Assembly: GCF_004293625.1 (NCBI RefSeq)
Contig: NZ_CP033040.1
Span: 1,178,001-1,242,000 of the forward strand
Length of the DNA stretch: 64,000 bases
Origin: Thiomicrorhabdus indica
Lineage (GTDB): Bacteria > Pseudomonadota > Gammaproteobacteria > Thiomicrospirales > Thiomicrospiraceae
Direction of reading: 5' to 3'
Below the pieces are notes generated by a model. The model was not told where the DNA came from and did no database searches. It was given only the letters and a program-made list of their open reading frames with translations. The position numbers and the translations under genes were made by a program. Below are positions 44,551-53,595 of this stretch, piece by piece (within the stretch, counting starts at the first letter, position 1; each line of letters starts with the position of its first letter).

Positions 44551-45243
44551 ATGAACGTTTTAATCGTTGAAGATGATATTGATATTGCTCGCTTAGTTGC
44601 TATTCAAGTAGAAGAGCTTCAAGGACATTCCTATAACGCCAACACCTTGAAAAAGGCGAGTCTGATCAGGCAACAGCATGATTTTGACCTGATTGTCTTG
44701 GACTTGTCGCTTCCAGACGGCGACGGCATTGATTTTTGTAGAGAGTTACGCAAAGAAGATGAAAACACGCCGGTTTTAATGTTGACCGCTCGCGGTAATG
44801 AATTAGATCGGGTGGTAGGCTTGGAGATTGGAGCAGACGACTATTTAAGTAAGCCCTTTGGGTTGGCAGAACTTAAAGCCAGAATGAAAGCACTTTTAAG
44901 ACGTGTTAAACGGTCACAAAAACCTGTTGAAAAGGATGTCGTTGAGATTGGCTCTTTAAAAATTGAACCGAATTCCCATCAGGCTTGGCTAAAGGGGGAA
45001 GCTCTGATCCTGACGGCAAAAGAGTTTGCTATTTTAGTGATCTTTGCTCAGCACCCAATGCAAGTTTTCAGTCGTTCGGATTTGTTGAATCAAGTTTGGG
45101 GGATTCAGCATGAAGGCTACGAACATACCGTCAATAGTCATCTTAATCGTTTACGCAAGAAAATCGAAGACAATCCTAATCAGCCGCAAATTATTGAAAC
45201 CGTTTGGGGCGTTGGCTACAAATTAAACCCAGATTCTTTGTAA
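44551..45243 (+). CDS. OmpR/PhoB-type response regulator
   Basis: 230 aa: receiver domain with acidic pocket (VEDDIDIARL), phospho-accepting Asp51 in IVLDLSLPDGDG, Thr in LMLTARGNELDRV, Lys in YLSKPFGLAEL, then a winged-helix DNA-binding domain with LTAKEFAIL, SRSDLLNQVWG and VNSHLNRLRKKIEDNP, ending ETVWGVGYKL. It acts with the histidine kinase encoded 26 bp downstream. The target is unknown; the adjacent cytochrome P460 gene is a candidate. No strong ribosome site is seen before the ATG, which lies in the tail of the preceding terminator. Confidence 0.92.
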   Translation: MNVLIVEDDIDIARLVAIQVEELQGHSYNANTLKKASLIRQQHDFDLIVLDLSLPDGDGIDFCRELRKEDENTPVLMLTARGNELDRVVGLEIGADDYLSKPFGLAELKARMKALLRRVKRSQKPVEKDVVEIGSLKIEPNSHQAWLKGEALILTAKEFAILVIFAQHPMQVFSRSDLLNQVWGIQHEGYEHTVNSHLNRLRKKIEDNPNQPQIIETVWGVGYKLNPDSL

Positions 45244-45269
45244 TCAACACGCAAACGAGACAGCAGAAT

Positions 45270-46697
45270 ATGACAACGGCTTTGCAATCAAAATTATTTC
45301 GCCAATATAGCTTGATGCTGGCAAGCGTTTTTTTTATTTCCAGTGTGATTTATTTGTTTGTCAGTTACGGCATGGCGCACTATTATTTGCAACAAGTACA
45401 AACCCGCGTCCATATAAATATGGCTGACACTCTGATTAAAGATCATCAACTCGTTGAGCATGGCAAACTTGATGAAAATGCCGTCTCCAACACTTTTGAA
45501 CGCTATATGTTACTCAATCCCAATTTGCAGATTTATTTATTAGATCAACAGGGCAATATTCTGCGTTATGCGGCAGATAAGAAGAAAGTTTTACTCACGC
45601 AAGTCAGTTTGCAACCGATTGAGGCGATGCTGAATCAGCCGGTTGTCGGCCAATGGCCTTTAGGGGATGATCCGCGCAGCCTGCATGAAAAAAAACCATT
45701 TTCCGTCGCGCATTTACCCAGCACAAATGGTGAAGAAAACTATTATCTCTATGTGATTATTCAGGATAGTATCGAATCGGATGTTAATCGTCAGCTCCAA
45801 GAGAGCCTTATGCTCAAGCTTGGTGTTTATGCTTTGGGCTTTAGCCTGTTAATTGGATTGCTTTTAGGAGTATTACTATTTTCTCGTTTGATTCGCAGAA
45901 TCGCTTTTTTATCTGACAAAATTCAGTGTTTTCGACAAGATCGAACTCAAAGCGTCCCCCCAGCGAAAGAAAATCAGAGTGAGTTGGATCAATTGCAAAA
46001 CGATATGAGCGCCTTGAGCCGGCAGATACAAACTCAAGTGCTTCAGCTGGAGCAGTCAGACGAACAGCGACGCTTTCTTCTTTCTAGGCTGTCGCATGAT
46101 CTTCGGACTCCCTTAACCAACTTACTGGGTTATATGGAGCAGGCAGAAAAGAAGGGGAGTGATCCTTATCTAAGCACGGCCTATCAAAATGGTTTGAAAC
46201 TTAAGCATTATCTTGATCAATTATTTGATTTTGCAAAAGTTGACCTCCAGAGTTTTATGCTCAAAAAAGAAGAGTTATCCCTAAGCGAGTTCTGCTTTGA
46301 TCTTTTTTCCGATTACTTAGCGCGTAACCCCAGTCCTGACTGGAGAATTGACGTCTCAGATAATTATCTTTATGAATTTGATCCTGTTTATATGGAAAGC
46401 GCTCTGATTAATCTGTTCGATAACGCCTTGAAATACGGACAAGGCGAAGTACACTTTACTCTGAAACCTGTAGATGAAGGCATTGTCTTAAGCGTTTGTA
46501 GCAAAGGTGAACCGCTTGAAACTTCCATAGAGAAGCAATTAACCTCACCTTCATTTCAAATAGATTCCGGTCTTGGGCTGTCGATTGTTCGCGTGATTAC
46601 CGAAAAACACGGCGGGCAATTTCGATATATTCGTGAAAAAGAACAGAACTGTTTCGAGATTAATCTTCCTAAAATAATCGTGAACGAGGATGTCTAG
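45270..46697 (+). CDS. Sensor histidine kinase
   Basis: About 475 aa. Two membrane spans (residues ~14-37 and ~180-205) enclose a periplasmic sensor of ~145 residues, followed by a HAMP-like linker, the phospho-accepting His276 in LSRLSHDLRTPLTN, the N box LINLFDNALKYGQG, and the GLGLSIVRVITEKHGGQF lid region. I chose ATG 45270, which is located after the regulator stop; the reading frame is open further upstream but overlaps the regulator. It forms a pair with the preceding regulator. The signal is not predictable from sequence. Confidence 0.9.
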   Translation: MTTALQSKLFRQYSLMLASVFFISSVIYLFVSYGMAHYYLQQVQTRVHINMADTLIKDHQLVEHGKLDENAVSNTFERYMLLNPNLQIYLLDQQGNILRYAADKKKVLLTQVSLQPIEAMLNQPVVGQWPLGDDPRSLHEKKPFSVAHLPSTNGEENYYLYVIIQDSIESDVNRQLQESLMLKLGVYALGFSLLIGLLLGVLLFSRLIRRIAFLSDKIQCFRQDRTQSVPPAKENQSELDQLQNDMSALSRQIQTQVLQLEQSDEQRRFLLSRLSHDLRTPLTNLLGYMEQAEKKGSDPYLSTAYQNGLKLKHYLDQLFDFAKVDLQSFMLKKEELSLSEFCFDLFSDYLARNPSPDWRIDVSDNYLYEFDPVYMESALINLFDNALKYGQGEVHFTLKPVDEGIVLSVCSKGEPLETSIEKQLTSPSFQIDSGLGLSIVRVITEKHGGQFRYIREKEQNCFEINLPKIIVNEDV

Positions 46698-46806
46698 TGC
46701 TTAGATAGTGAATGGACATTAAATCTCTGCTTGCTGTTTATTTTACAGAGTCACTAACTGCATTAAATGAGCATGAGATTGCGTTGTTGGAAATATCTAT
46801 GACGTA

Positions 46807-47361
46807 CTAAGTGATCATAAAGTCAGTTGGCTTGACTGGAATATTTGGTCGATATTTTTGAGTAAGTGCTTGTTTCCATATTTCTGCATCTTTTGGCAGG
46901 CCGTTATTCAGATAGGTGTGCACTTGAATTAGCACTTTTTCCATAAACTCTTTGGAGGGTTTCGCATCGCCTTCCAAATTGTCGGCGCTAAAGTGAAATT
47001 GATGGTTACTAGCAACAGAGAAAATCCATTCAAGTGCTTGAGGTTTTACTTCGACTCTTTCAAATTCAGCCTGACGGTCTTCAGAGCGGCCATCCGGTTC
47101 ATACCAATAACCGAAATCCTCTAGTTTTCTACGTTCCTTTCCAGCAACACACCAGTGGGCAATTTCATGCAATGCACTTGAAAAGAAGCCATGGGCAAAA
47201 ACAATACGGTTAAAAGAACACTCATTATCTACCGGCCGGTAAATAGGCTCAGGTTCACAGCAAACTAAACGTGTATTGTGTGTTTGCGAAAACGTTCGGT
47301 TAAACAGTTCGATGATGTCTGAGATTTCATGAGACTGGGTGTTTTGTATATTCTCAAGCAT
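46807..47361 (-). CDS. epmC: Elongation factor P hydroxylase (EpmC/YfcM family)
   Basis: 184 aa with the metal-binding motif His65-Glu66-x-x-His69 in SSALHEIAHWCVAG, and FGYWYEPDGR, ASNHQFHFSADNL and NGLPKDAEIWKQAL stretches typical of YfcM. EpmC hydroxylates the lysylated residue of elongation factor P in the cytoplasm. EpmA/EpmB genes are not in the window. ACCGGCCGGT at 47231 is read as RPV. The start ATG lies divergent from hrpB, with about 110 bp between starts. Confidence 0.92.
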   Translation of the reverse strand: MLENIQNTQSHEISDIIELFNRTFSQTHNTRLVCCEPEPIYRPVDNECSFNRIVFAHGFFSSALHEIAHWCVAGKERRKLEDFGYWYEPDGRSEDRQAEFERVEVKPQALEWIFSVASNHQFHFSADNLEGDAKPSKEFMEKVLIQVHTYLNNGLPKDAEIWKQALTQKYRPNIPVKPTDFMIT

Positions 47362-47472
47362 GGGAAAAATTGAATTTTAATCGAAGCAAGCAATCATAAA
47401 ACGGACATCGTTTTTGTGCAAGTCATGCTATATTCTGCTGGATTTTTAAAAAACGATACAAATTTATTGTCT

Positions 47473-49989
47473 ATGACTCTTCATGCGAAATTACCCATCT
47501 TTTCAGTTCTTCCTGAAATTGTCCAAGCTCTCAAAGAGCGAAACCAAATTATTTTACAGGCTGAACCCGGGGCTGGTAAGTCTACGCAAGTTCCCTTGGC
47601 GGTTTTGCCAATGTCGGAGTTTTCTCAGCAAAAAGTTTTGATGTTAGAGTCTAGACGTTTGGCAGCTAAACGTTTAGCTGAGTTTCTGGCAGGGCAGCTA
47701 GGTGAAAAGGTTGGGCAAACGGTTGGGTACCGTGTACGCAATGAAACCCAAGTGACAAAAAATACTCGGTTAGAGATTATCACTGAAGGAGTCTTAACGC
47801 GGATGATTCAATCTGATCCTGAATTAGATGGGGTTGGTTTGGTGATTTTTGATGAATTTCATGAGAGAAACTTGCAGGCCGACTTGAGTCTGACCTTGTT
47901 GTTAGAAATTCAAGAAAATTTGCGAGAGGATTTGAAATGTTTGGTAATGTCGGCAACATTAGATGAAATGTCGTTAAAAGATTTTTTACCGGCCGGTAAG
48001 TTTTTGTTTTGTGAAGGGAGAGGTTACCCAGTAGAGGTGTCTTATCATCCTGCACCTTCGCAAACACCCATTTGGAAATTCCCTCAGCTCCCAAAAATTC
48101 TGTTGCAAGCTATTAGTGAGACTTCAGGAGATGTTTTGTTATTTTTTGCAGGGCAGGGTGAGGTGATGCAGGCAATTCAGAACTGTAAGTCGGTGTGCGC
48201 GTCACAAGATGTGGTTGCTTTGCCTTTATATGGTGCTTTGAACGTAAACGATCAAAATAAGGTTTTTGAGAAAGGTCATCAGCGTAAAGTTATTTTTAGT
48301 ACCAATATTGCTGAAACATCAATTACATTGGAAGGTATCACCGCGGTGATCGATTCTGGTTTGGAAAAATTATTGGTATTTGATCCAAATGTGGGGATGT
48401 CCAAATTACAGTTGCAACGTATTGCTAAAGCTTCTGCAACGCAAAGAATGGGTCGAGCAGGGCGTTTACAAGCAGGTCGCTGTTATCGATTGTGGAGTGA
48501 AACTCAACAATTTAACTTGTTGTCTCATCAACCGCCAGAAATTGAGCGGGTCGATTTGACGGGTTTGCAGATGGAGCTCGCACTATGGGGGGTAAAACCG
48601 GAAGAATTAAAGTGGTTAACGCTTCCCCCAAAAACACATTTGCAACGTGCGCAAACAGTTTTGCAAGCATTGAAGTTCATGGATGAAAATGGTCGTTTCT
48701 TACCGGCCGGTGAAAAAGCAATGAAGCTTCATCCTGAGCCTAGGTTTGCAAAAATTTTACAAATAGCTCAACAAAATCAGGTGTTAGCTTTGGCATGCGA
48801 TTTGGTGGCTTTGCTGCAAGAAGGGGAAGTGATTGCTGATCGCAATGAGGTCAATTCAATTGATGTTGAACTGCGTTTGCATTGGGTTTGGCAGGCGCTC
48901 GACAACCAAGATAAAGCAGTAGTAAAACGTTTACACCGCAGTCGTTTGCAAAGTTTTAAACAGTCTCGAATGGCGTTGTATAAAAAATTCTCCTTACCAA
49001 TGAATCATGCTGCGCAACAGCAGCTAAAAGAGATTTCGTTAGGAGAATTATTAGCGCCAGCCTATGCGGATCGAATTGGCAAGCAAAGAGGTCAGGTAGG
49101 TCATTATAAATTGGCAAATGGTCGTGGGGTACAAGTGCCTGACAACACTTTTCAGTCTGAATATATGGTTGCGATTGAACTGAATGCTCAGGTGACTCAC
49201 TCTCAACAAAATGCTCGAGTTTATTTGGCTGCTGAACTGGACTTTGAAAAGGTTCAGGCGCAGCTGAATTTGCAAGAAAAACGGTCGGCCGGTTTTAATG
49301 TGCAAAAGCAAAAGGTTGAAGCGCAACAGCAAATCTTCTTACAAGAATTGATGATTTCAAGCCGGCCGGTGGAAATTGAAGACTTGCAAATGGCTCAGCA
49401 GTGCTTATTGCAAGTGGTACAAAAAGATTTCAGTTTGCTTCCTTGGACAAAGAAAGTACAACACTTCATTGAACGGGCGCGTTGGTTGTCACAATTTCGT
49501 GGTTTTGAAACATTTGGTCTTTTGAATGATGAGACTCTAGCTGCCAATATGGATTGGTTGGAGCCATATACATTAAACATGTCCAGTATCTCAGAGTTAA
49601 AAACAGTGAATCTCGTGCAGGTTTTTGAGGGTGTCTTGGGCTATCAAAATTTATCCATTCTAGAAAAAGAAGCGCCAAAACAGTATTTGTCACCGTCCGG
49701 TAGGCTTTTTTCGATTGATTATTCTGGGCAAAATGCCAAGGTATCGCTTCAACTTCAACAGGTATTTGGTGAACTAAGTTCGCCAAAATTGGCAGGTGGT
49801 CAGGTGAATTTAACCTTTGAGTTATTATCACCGGCACAAAGACCTATTCAAACGACTTCCGATTTAGCCAACTTTTGGCAAACCTCTTATTTTGACGTGG
49901 CAAAAGAAATGCGTGGACGTTATCCGAAACATCGATGGCCGGAAAAGCCACTGGAAGAGAAAGCTGGCAAATCCATTAAATATTCATAA
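47473..49989 (+). CDS. hrpB: ATP-dependent helicase HrpB
   Basis: A DEAH-type superfamily 2 helicase of about 838 aa; cellular role poorly defined. P-loop AEPGAGKSTQVP, DEFH box in IFDEFHERNLQADL, SATLDE, the helicase C-terminal part TNIAETSITLEG and QRMGRAGRLQAGRCYRLW, then the HrpB C-terminal domain (GRYPKHRWPE). I chose ATG 47473 as homologues begin right before LPIFSVLPEI; GTG 47416 and ATG 47425 give longer forms without good ribosome sites. It contains three ACCGGCCGGT-type copies (47988 and 48702 read as PAG, 49362 read as RPV) plus one partial, the highest gene density in the window. Confidence 0.93.
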   Translation: MTLHAKLPIFSVLPEIVQALKERNQIILQAEPGAGKSTQVPLAVLPMSEFSQQKVLMLESRRLAAKRLAEFLAGQLGEKVGQTVGYRVRNETQVTKNTRLEIITEGVLTRMIQSDPELDGVGLVIFDEFHERNLQADLSLTLLLEIQENLREDLKCLVMSATLDEMSLKDFLPAGKFLFCEGRGYPVEVSYHPAPSQTPIWKFPQLPKILLQAISETSGDVLLFFAGQGEVMQAIQNCKSVCASQDVVALPLYGALNVNDQNKVFEKGHQRKVIFSTNIAETSITLEGITAVIDSGLEKLLVFDPNVGMSKLQLQRIAKASATQRMGRAGRLQAGRCYRLWSETQQFNLLSHQPPEIERVDLTGLQMELALWGVKPEELKWLTLPPKTHLQRAQTVLQALKFMDENGRFLPAGEKAMKLHPEPRFAKILQIAQQNQVLALACDLVALLQEGEVIADRNEVNSIDVELRLHWVWQALDNQDKAVVKRLHRSRLQSFKQSRMALYKKFSLPMNHAAQQQLKEISLGELLAPAYADRIGKQRGQVGHYKLANGRGVQVPDNTFQSEYMVAIELNAQVTHSQQNARVYLAAELDFEKVQAQLNLQEKRSAGFNVQKQKVEAQQQIFLQELMISSRPVEIEDLQMAQQCLLQVVQKDFSLLPWTKKVQHFIERARWLSQFRGFETFGLLNDETLAANMDWLEPYTLNMSSISELKTVNLVQVFEGVLGYQNLSILEKEAPKQYLSPSGRLFSIDYSGQNAKVSLQLQQVFGELSSPKLAGGQVNLTFELLSPAQRPIQTTSDLANFWQTSYFDVAKEMRGRYPKHRWPEKPLEEKAGKSIKYS

Positions 49990-50009
49990 AGAGGTCATAA
50001 GCGCTATAG

Positions 50010-50272
50010 GGAACCTCTGATTGAATCAGATTAATTTCTGGCAACGCCAAATTTTTCAGGTCAAGGCGTGAAGTTGCAGGAATGTCCAGACCTTGCAAAA
50101 CTTCGCAACGCAGAGATGATAAATTTGGCTAAGCCCCTACAGGTGAGGCTTCTAGTCCGATTCTTTGTTGTTGTGACCCTTGACCTTAGTGTGACTAAGG
50201 CCTGCGTGCCACGCCTAAAATAATCGGACTAGAAGTCTCGCAGAATTTCAATTTGATTCAATCAGAGGTTCC
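50010..50272. mobile_element. MITE-like element with perfect 19-bp ends
   Basis: 263 bp bounded by GGAACCTCTGATTGAATCA and its exact complement (50254-50272). No ORF. Flanks read ATAG and TTAG, so a short duplication (TAG) is possible. Inside, ATCGGACTAGAAG and CTTCTAGTCCGAT form a long inner inverted repeat (about 50149-50161 and 50223-50235). A decayed relative lies at 594-621. It separates hrpB from the next gene. Confidence 0.72.
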
Positions 50273-50508
50273 TTAGAGAAGGAGCTGTTTTGTAAAAAGG
50301 TAACTCGAATTTTCAGTATTCAGCGAAAAATCGGTTTATAAGGTTTATAATTTTAGTAAAATTACGTAAATATAAACTCTTATGCTTGATTAAAATTGGA
50401 AAAAGCGAATGCAGACGCAGGCGTCGATTGTATTGATGAAAAGCTTTCCTCTGCAAAATTTGGGTAGAACAATTTGATACAGATTTATTATTTAGTCCTG
50501 GTGACCTC
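50273..50508 (+). other. Leader of the substrate-binding/GGDEF protein gene
   Basis: AT-rich spacer, no ORF or palindrome copy. A weak hairpin (GCAGACGCAGGCGTC region) lies at about 50410-50425. Confidence 0.35.
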
Positions 50509-52515
50509 ATGCATTTAGCATGGTTAATCATTGCAGGGTTGCTGCTGTTTCAGTCAAGTACGCAGGCCAGTGAATCGCTTGAAAATGTAACGATGCAACT
50601 TCGTTGGCAACATCAATTTCAGTTTGCTGGGTATTATGCTGCCCAGAAAAAGGGTTTTTATCACGATCAAGGGTTGGACGTTAAGATTTTAGAAGGTTCA
50701 CCTACTCGTAAGCCGGTTAATGAAGTTTTAGCAGGCAGAGCAAATTATGGTGAAGCCAACACTGAACTTTTGAACCATTTTTTAAATGGTGAACCCTTGG
50801 TTGCAATGGCGGCAATTTTACAACACTCTCCATCCGTCTTGCTCACTCGAAAAGACTCTGGTATTCGCACCCCACAAGATTTATCTGGCAAGCGAATTAT
50901 GATGATGGGTAGCACGGAAGATTTGGAGTTTTTATCGATGTTTGCTCATGAAGGAATTGATCTTCAAACTCTGGAGATTGTTTCGAGCAGCCATGATGTC
51001 AATGATTTAATTTTGGGAAATATTGATGCTTTTAATGCTTATAGTACCAATGAACCTTTTGCTTTGATGCAACAGGGTATTGAACCTTTTTTAATTGAAC
51101 CTTTGAATTACGGCATAGATTTTTACAGTGATATATTGTTCACCACCCAACAGGAGTTGCGAGAAAATCCTGAAAGGGTTAAAGCGTTTTATACCGCGAC
51201 GATTCAAGGTTGGGAATATGCTTTAGAGCATCCAGAAGAAGTGATTGATTGGTTGATTAATGATTACGGAGTTACTAAAAGTCGAGCGCATTTGCGTTTT
51301 GAAGCGGAAAAACTTACAGAATTAATTTTGCCAAAATTAATTCCGATTGGAAACATTAATTCAGGACGGTTTCAAAAAATGGCAGAGGCCTTAGAGCGTG
51401 CCAATTTCGTTGAGGGGCCGTTAGATTTAAATGGGTTTGTTTATGAACCCAACCCAAAAATTGACTCTAAATTGTTTTGGCAAACATTACTTTTGGCTAT
51501 GACTGGCCTTATTGCATTTATGTTGTTAGCACTTTGGTTTTGGCGAAACGCTCAGTCGCTTAAAAATGAAATTGCTTTGCGTGAAGCGACTGAAAAAACG
51601 CTCAAGCAGTCGCATGAGCATTTCAAAAGCATTATTGATAATTTGCAGGTAGTCTATTATCGGGCGGATTTAGAAGGTCTAATTGTTGAGGCATCGCCCT
51701 CGGTTGAAGAGTTTTTTCATAAACCTATGCAGGAGATTATAGGCAAAAAAATATCTGATTATTATGTTTATCCATTCAGTCGAGAGGGATTTTTATCGGC
51801 ATTAGATGAAGCTAATGGCAAAATCACTAACTACGAAATTCAAGTATATGATGCTTTAAGAAATCCTCATTGGATCTCAGTTAACAGCCAGTATGTGTAT
51901 GAACATGGACAGGTTATTGGGGTGGAAGGTACCTTTGAAGATATTACCGAACAAAAAAAATATGAACAGATGATGCAAAGTATTGCATTCCAAGATCCGC
52001 TTACAAGTCTAGGCAATCGACGTGCATTGATTGGAGATTTGCAAAAAGCGATTGCTACGGCAAAACGTCATGGCTTTCAAGGTGCTGTATTGTTTGTTGA
52101 TTTAGATAATTTCAAACCGGTCAATGATACTTATGGGCATCAAGTGGGAGATACTTTGCTGATTGAAGTGGCGAACACTTTGAAATCACACCTAAGGGCG
52201 GAAGATTCGGTTTATCGTATTGGTGGTGATGAGTTTATTTTATTGCTTCCCCACCTTGCTGAGATTGGTGACAATAAGAGTGAAAATCACGCATTGACCG
52301 TGGCAAATAAAATTATTGAAGCCTTATCGACGCCATTTGTTTTGAATGAGGTTGTTGTTCAGGTATCAAGTAGTATGGGAATTTGCTATTTTCCTTCAAA
52401 TAAGCAAGATGCTGATTATGTGATTCGTTGCGCCGATCTTGCGATGTACGAAGCCAAACGTCAGGGTAAAAATCAATGGCACCTTTATAAAGAAGGGAAT
52501 TTTAATCTTCAATAG
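50509..52515 (+). CDS. NMT1/THI5-like periplasmic sensor with PAS and GGDEF domains (diguanylate cyclase)
   Basis: 668 aa. Signal peptide or anchor at 1-20, a periplasmic binding domain of NMT1/THI5 type (VTMQLRWQHQFQFAGYYAA, residues ~25-310), a membrane span at ~323-345, a PAS domain (~365-480, KSIIDNLQVVYYRAD), and a C-terminal GGDEF domain with intact YRIGGDEF and an upstream RAED (RxxD) feedback site. The protein should bind a pyrimidine-like or aromatic/alkyl sulfonate-type small molecule outside and make c-di-GMP inside. Ligand is not predictable. It starts at ATG 50509 with GGTGACC nearby. Confidence 0.9.
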   Translation: MHLAWLIIAGLLLFQSSTQASESLENVTMQLRWQHQFQFAGYYAAQKKGFYHDQGLDVKILEGSPTRKPVNEVLAGRANYGEANTELLNHFLNGEPLVAMAAILQHSPSVLLTRKDSGIRTPQDLSGKRIMMMGSTEDLEFLSMFAHEGIDLQTLEIVSSSHDVNDLILGNIDAFNAYSTNEPFALMQQGIEPFLIEPLNYGIDFYSDILFTTQQELRENPERVKAFYTATIQGWEYALEHPEEVIDWLINDYGVTKSRAHLRFEAEKLTELILPKLIPIGNINSGRFQKMAEALERANFVEGPLDLNGFVYEPNPKIDSKLFWQTLLLAMTGLIAFMLLALWFWRNAQSLKNEIALREATEKTLKQSHEHFKSIIDNLQVVYYRADLEGLIVEASPSVEEFFHKPMQEIIGKKISDYYVYPFSREGFLSALDEANGKITNYEIQVYDALRNPHWISVNSQYVYEHGQVIGVEGTFEDITEQKKYEQMMQSIAFQDPLTSLGNRRALIGDLQKAIATAKRHGFQGAVLFVDLDNFKPVNDTYGHQVGDTLLIEVANTLKSHLRAEDSVYRIGGDEFILLLPHLAEIGDNKSENHALTVANKIIEALSTPFVLNEVVVQVSSSMGICYFPSNKQDADYVIRCADLAMYEAKRQGKNQWHLYKEGNFNLQ

Positions 52516-52589
52516 CGAGTGTAATGAACGGCAATGAGGTGGGAGCTTGGTGATGATTTTAAAGACAGGTGACATCTCTGATGTTTTTA

Positions 52590-53186
52590 TTATTTTTGAT
52601 GTGACAGATGATTTTCTAAGCGCTTACTTGCTTGCTGGATGTTGTTAAATCGTTCACTACAGCCACCTTTATCAGGGTGGTATTTTTGCAACAGTGTTCT
52701 TCGTTGTTGTTGTAAATTATGATGGTTGAAATCATCAATGCTGAGTTCCATTGTATTTAAATCCTCGACGATGTTTTCTGGTGAAAGCCATTGTTCAAAG
52801 GTATTCCAAAAGTTATCCAGTAATTGGTTCACGTCGTCTTGTGTTGTTTCTGTGAGATTATCAAGGTTTAAATAGTATTCACGTAGTGAATCCTTACCGG
52901 CCGGTAAAGTTTGCTCTGAGGTTTTTTGAAAAGAATTTAGTTTAATTTCTAGCGTATGTATTTCTAAAAAACCGCTTTTTTCATTTAGCCATTTTTGCTG
53001 GAGACGGTACAAAAAATGAAAAAGTAAAAAATGGGTTTGGAATAATTTCAGTGTATCAAGGCTGGGAGAGAATTGTTCAAACCCCGATTTGACCAGCTCC
53101 TGCATTAATTCATGTTCTTTGAATTTGTTTCCTTCTTTTAAAAGCTCTAATAGTATCTTTTCAAATTCAGGTGGGATGGTTTGCAT
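52590..53186 (-). CDS. DNA-J-related domain protein with C-terminal J domain
   Basis: 198 aa. The N-terminal ~115 residues match the DNAJ-related family (PPEFEKILLELLKEG, FKEHELMQELV), and the C-terminus is a short J domain with the HPD tripeptide (LLQKYHPDKGGCSERFNNIQ). It probably stimulates a DnaK-type chaperone in the cytoplasm. ACCGGCCGGT at 52896 is read as PAG. It lies downstream of the DUF6868-like gene on the same strand, with about 33 bp between. Confidence 0.85.
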   Translation of the reverse strand: MQTIPPEFEKILLELLKEGNKFKEHELMQELVKSGFEQFSPSLDTLKLFQTHFLLFHFLYRLQQKWLNEKSGFLEIHTLEIKLNSFQKTSEQTLPAGKDSLREYYLNLDNLTETTQDDVNQLLDNFWNTFEQWLSPENIVEDLNTMELSIDDFNHHNLQQQRRTLLQKYHPDKGGCSERFNNIQQASKRLENHLSHQK

Positions 53187-53219
53187 GACTTGTATCGCTA
53201 GAGTTGAACTGGAATAGAG

Positions 53220-53462
53220 TTAAATCATAAGTTTCAGGGCAAGATAAGGTGTCACGTTAAATACGATAATGAGAAGTTTATATTGCGCTAGAAAGCGAAA
53301 ATAGATTGGCATGAGTTCAGTGGCACTTAGTTTGAACAGTTTCGACTGGATTTGGGTAATAAAGTCTTTAAAGGCCAAAATCATAATTGCTGAAAAACTG
53401 AGAAGCACTATGTTGATAATACTTAACCAGCCAAAAAGTGTGGTGAGTTGTTCGATACTCAT
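53220..53462 (-). CDS. Small membrane protein, DUF6868-like
   Basis: 80 aa with spans at ~10-35 and ~58-78: LTTLFGWLSIINIVLLSFSA, SKLFKLSATELMPIYFRFL and LLIIVFNVTPYLALKLMI. This resembles the DUF6868 pattern of small two-span proteins of unknown role. I use the second of two adjacent ATG codons (53460-53462) because GGAG then has 7-base spacing; the first (53465) is equally possible. It begins just below the hemL terminator. Confidence 0.75.
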   Translation of the reverse strand: MSIEQLTTLFGWLSIINIVLLSFSAIMILAFKDFITQIQSKLFKLSATELMPIYFRFLAQYKLLIIVFNVTPYLALKLMI

Positions 53463-53504
53463 CATCGTTCTCCAGAATGTTGTGGATATTCCAAGCTTAC
53501 GCCT

Positions 53505-53531
53505 AAAAAAATACCGGAGCAAGTCCGGTAT
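53505..53531 (-). terminator. hemL terminator
   Basis: Read on the minus strand, ATACCGGA and TCCGGTAT form a stem with a five-base loop followed by a run of T. It ends the rpiA-tlpA-thiE-hemL strand before the DUF6868-like gene. Confidence 0.8.
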
Positions 53532-53595
53532 TAAAAATGGATTCAAATTTGGCTGAGGTTGAGCAAAAAGTCTTTTAGACAGCTTTAGTTGAATG

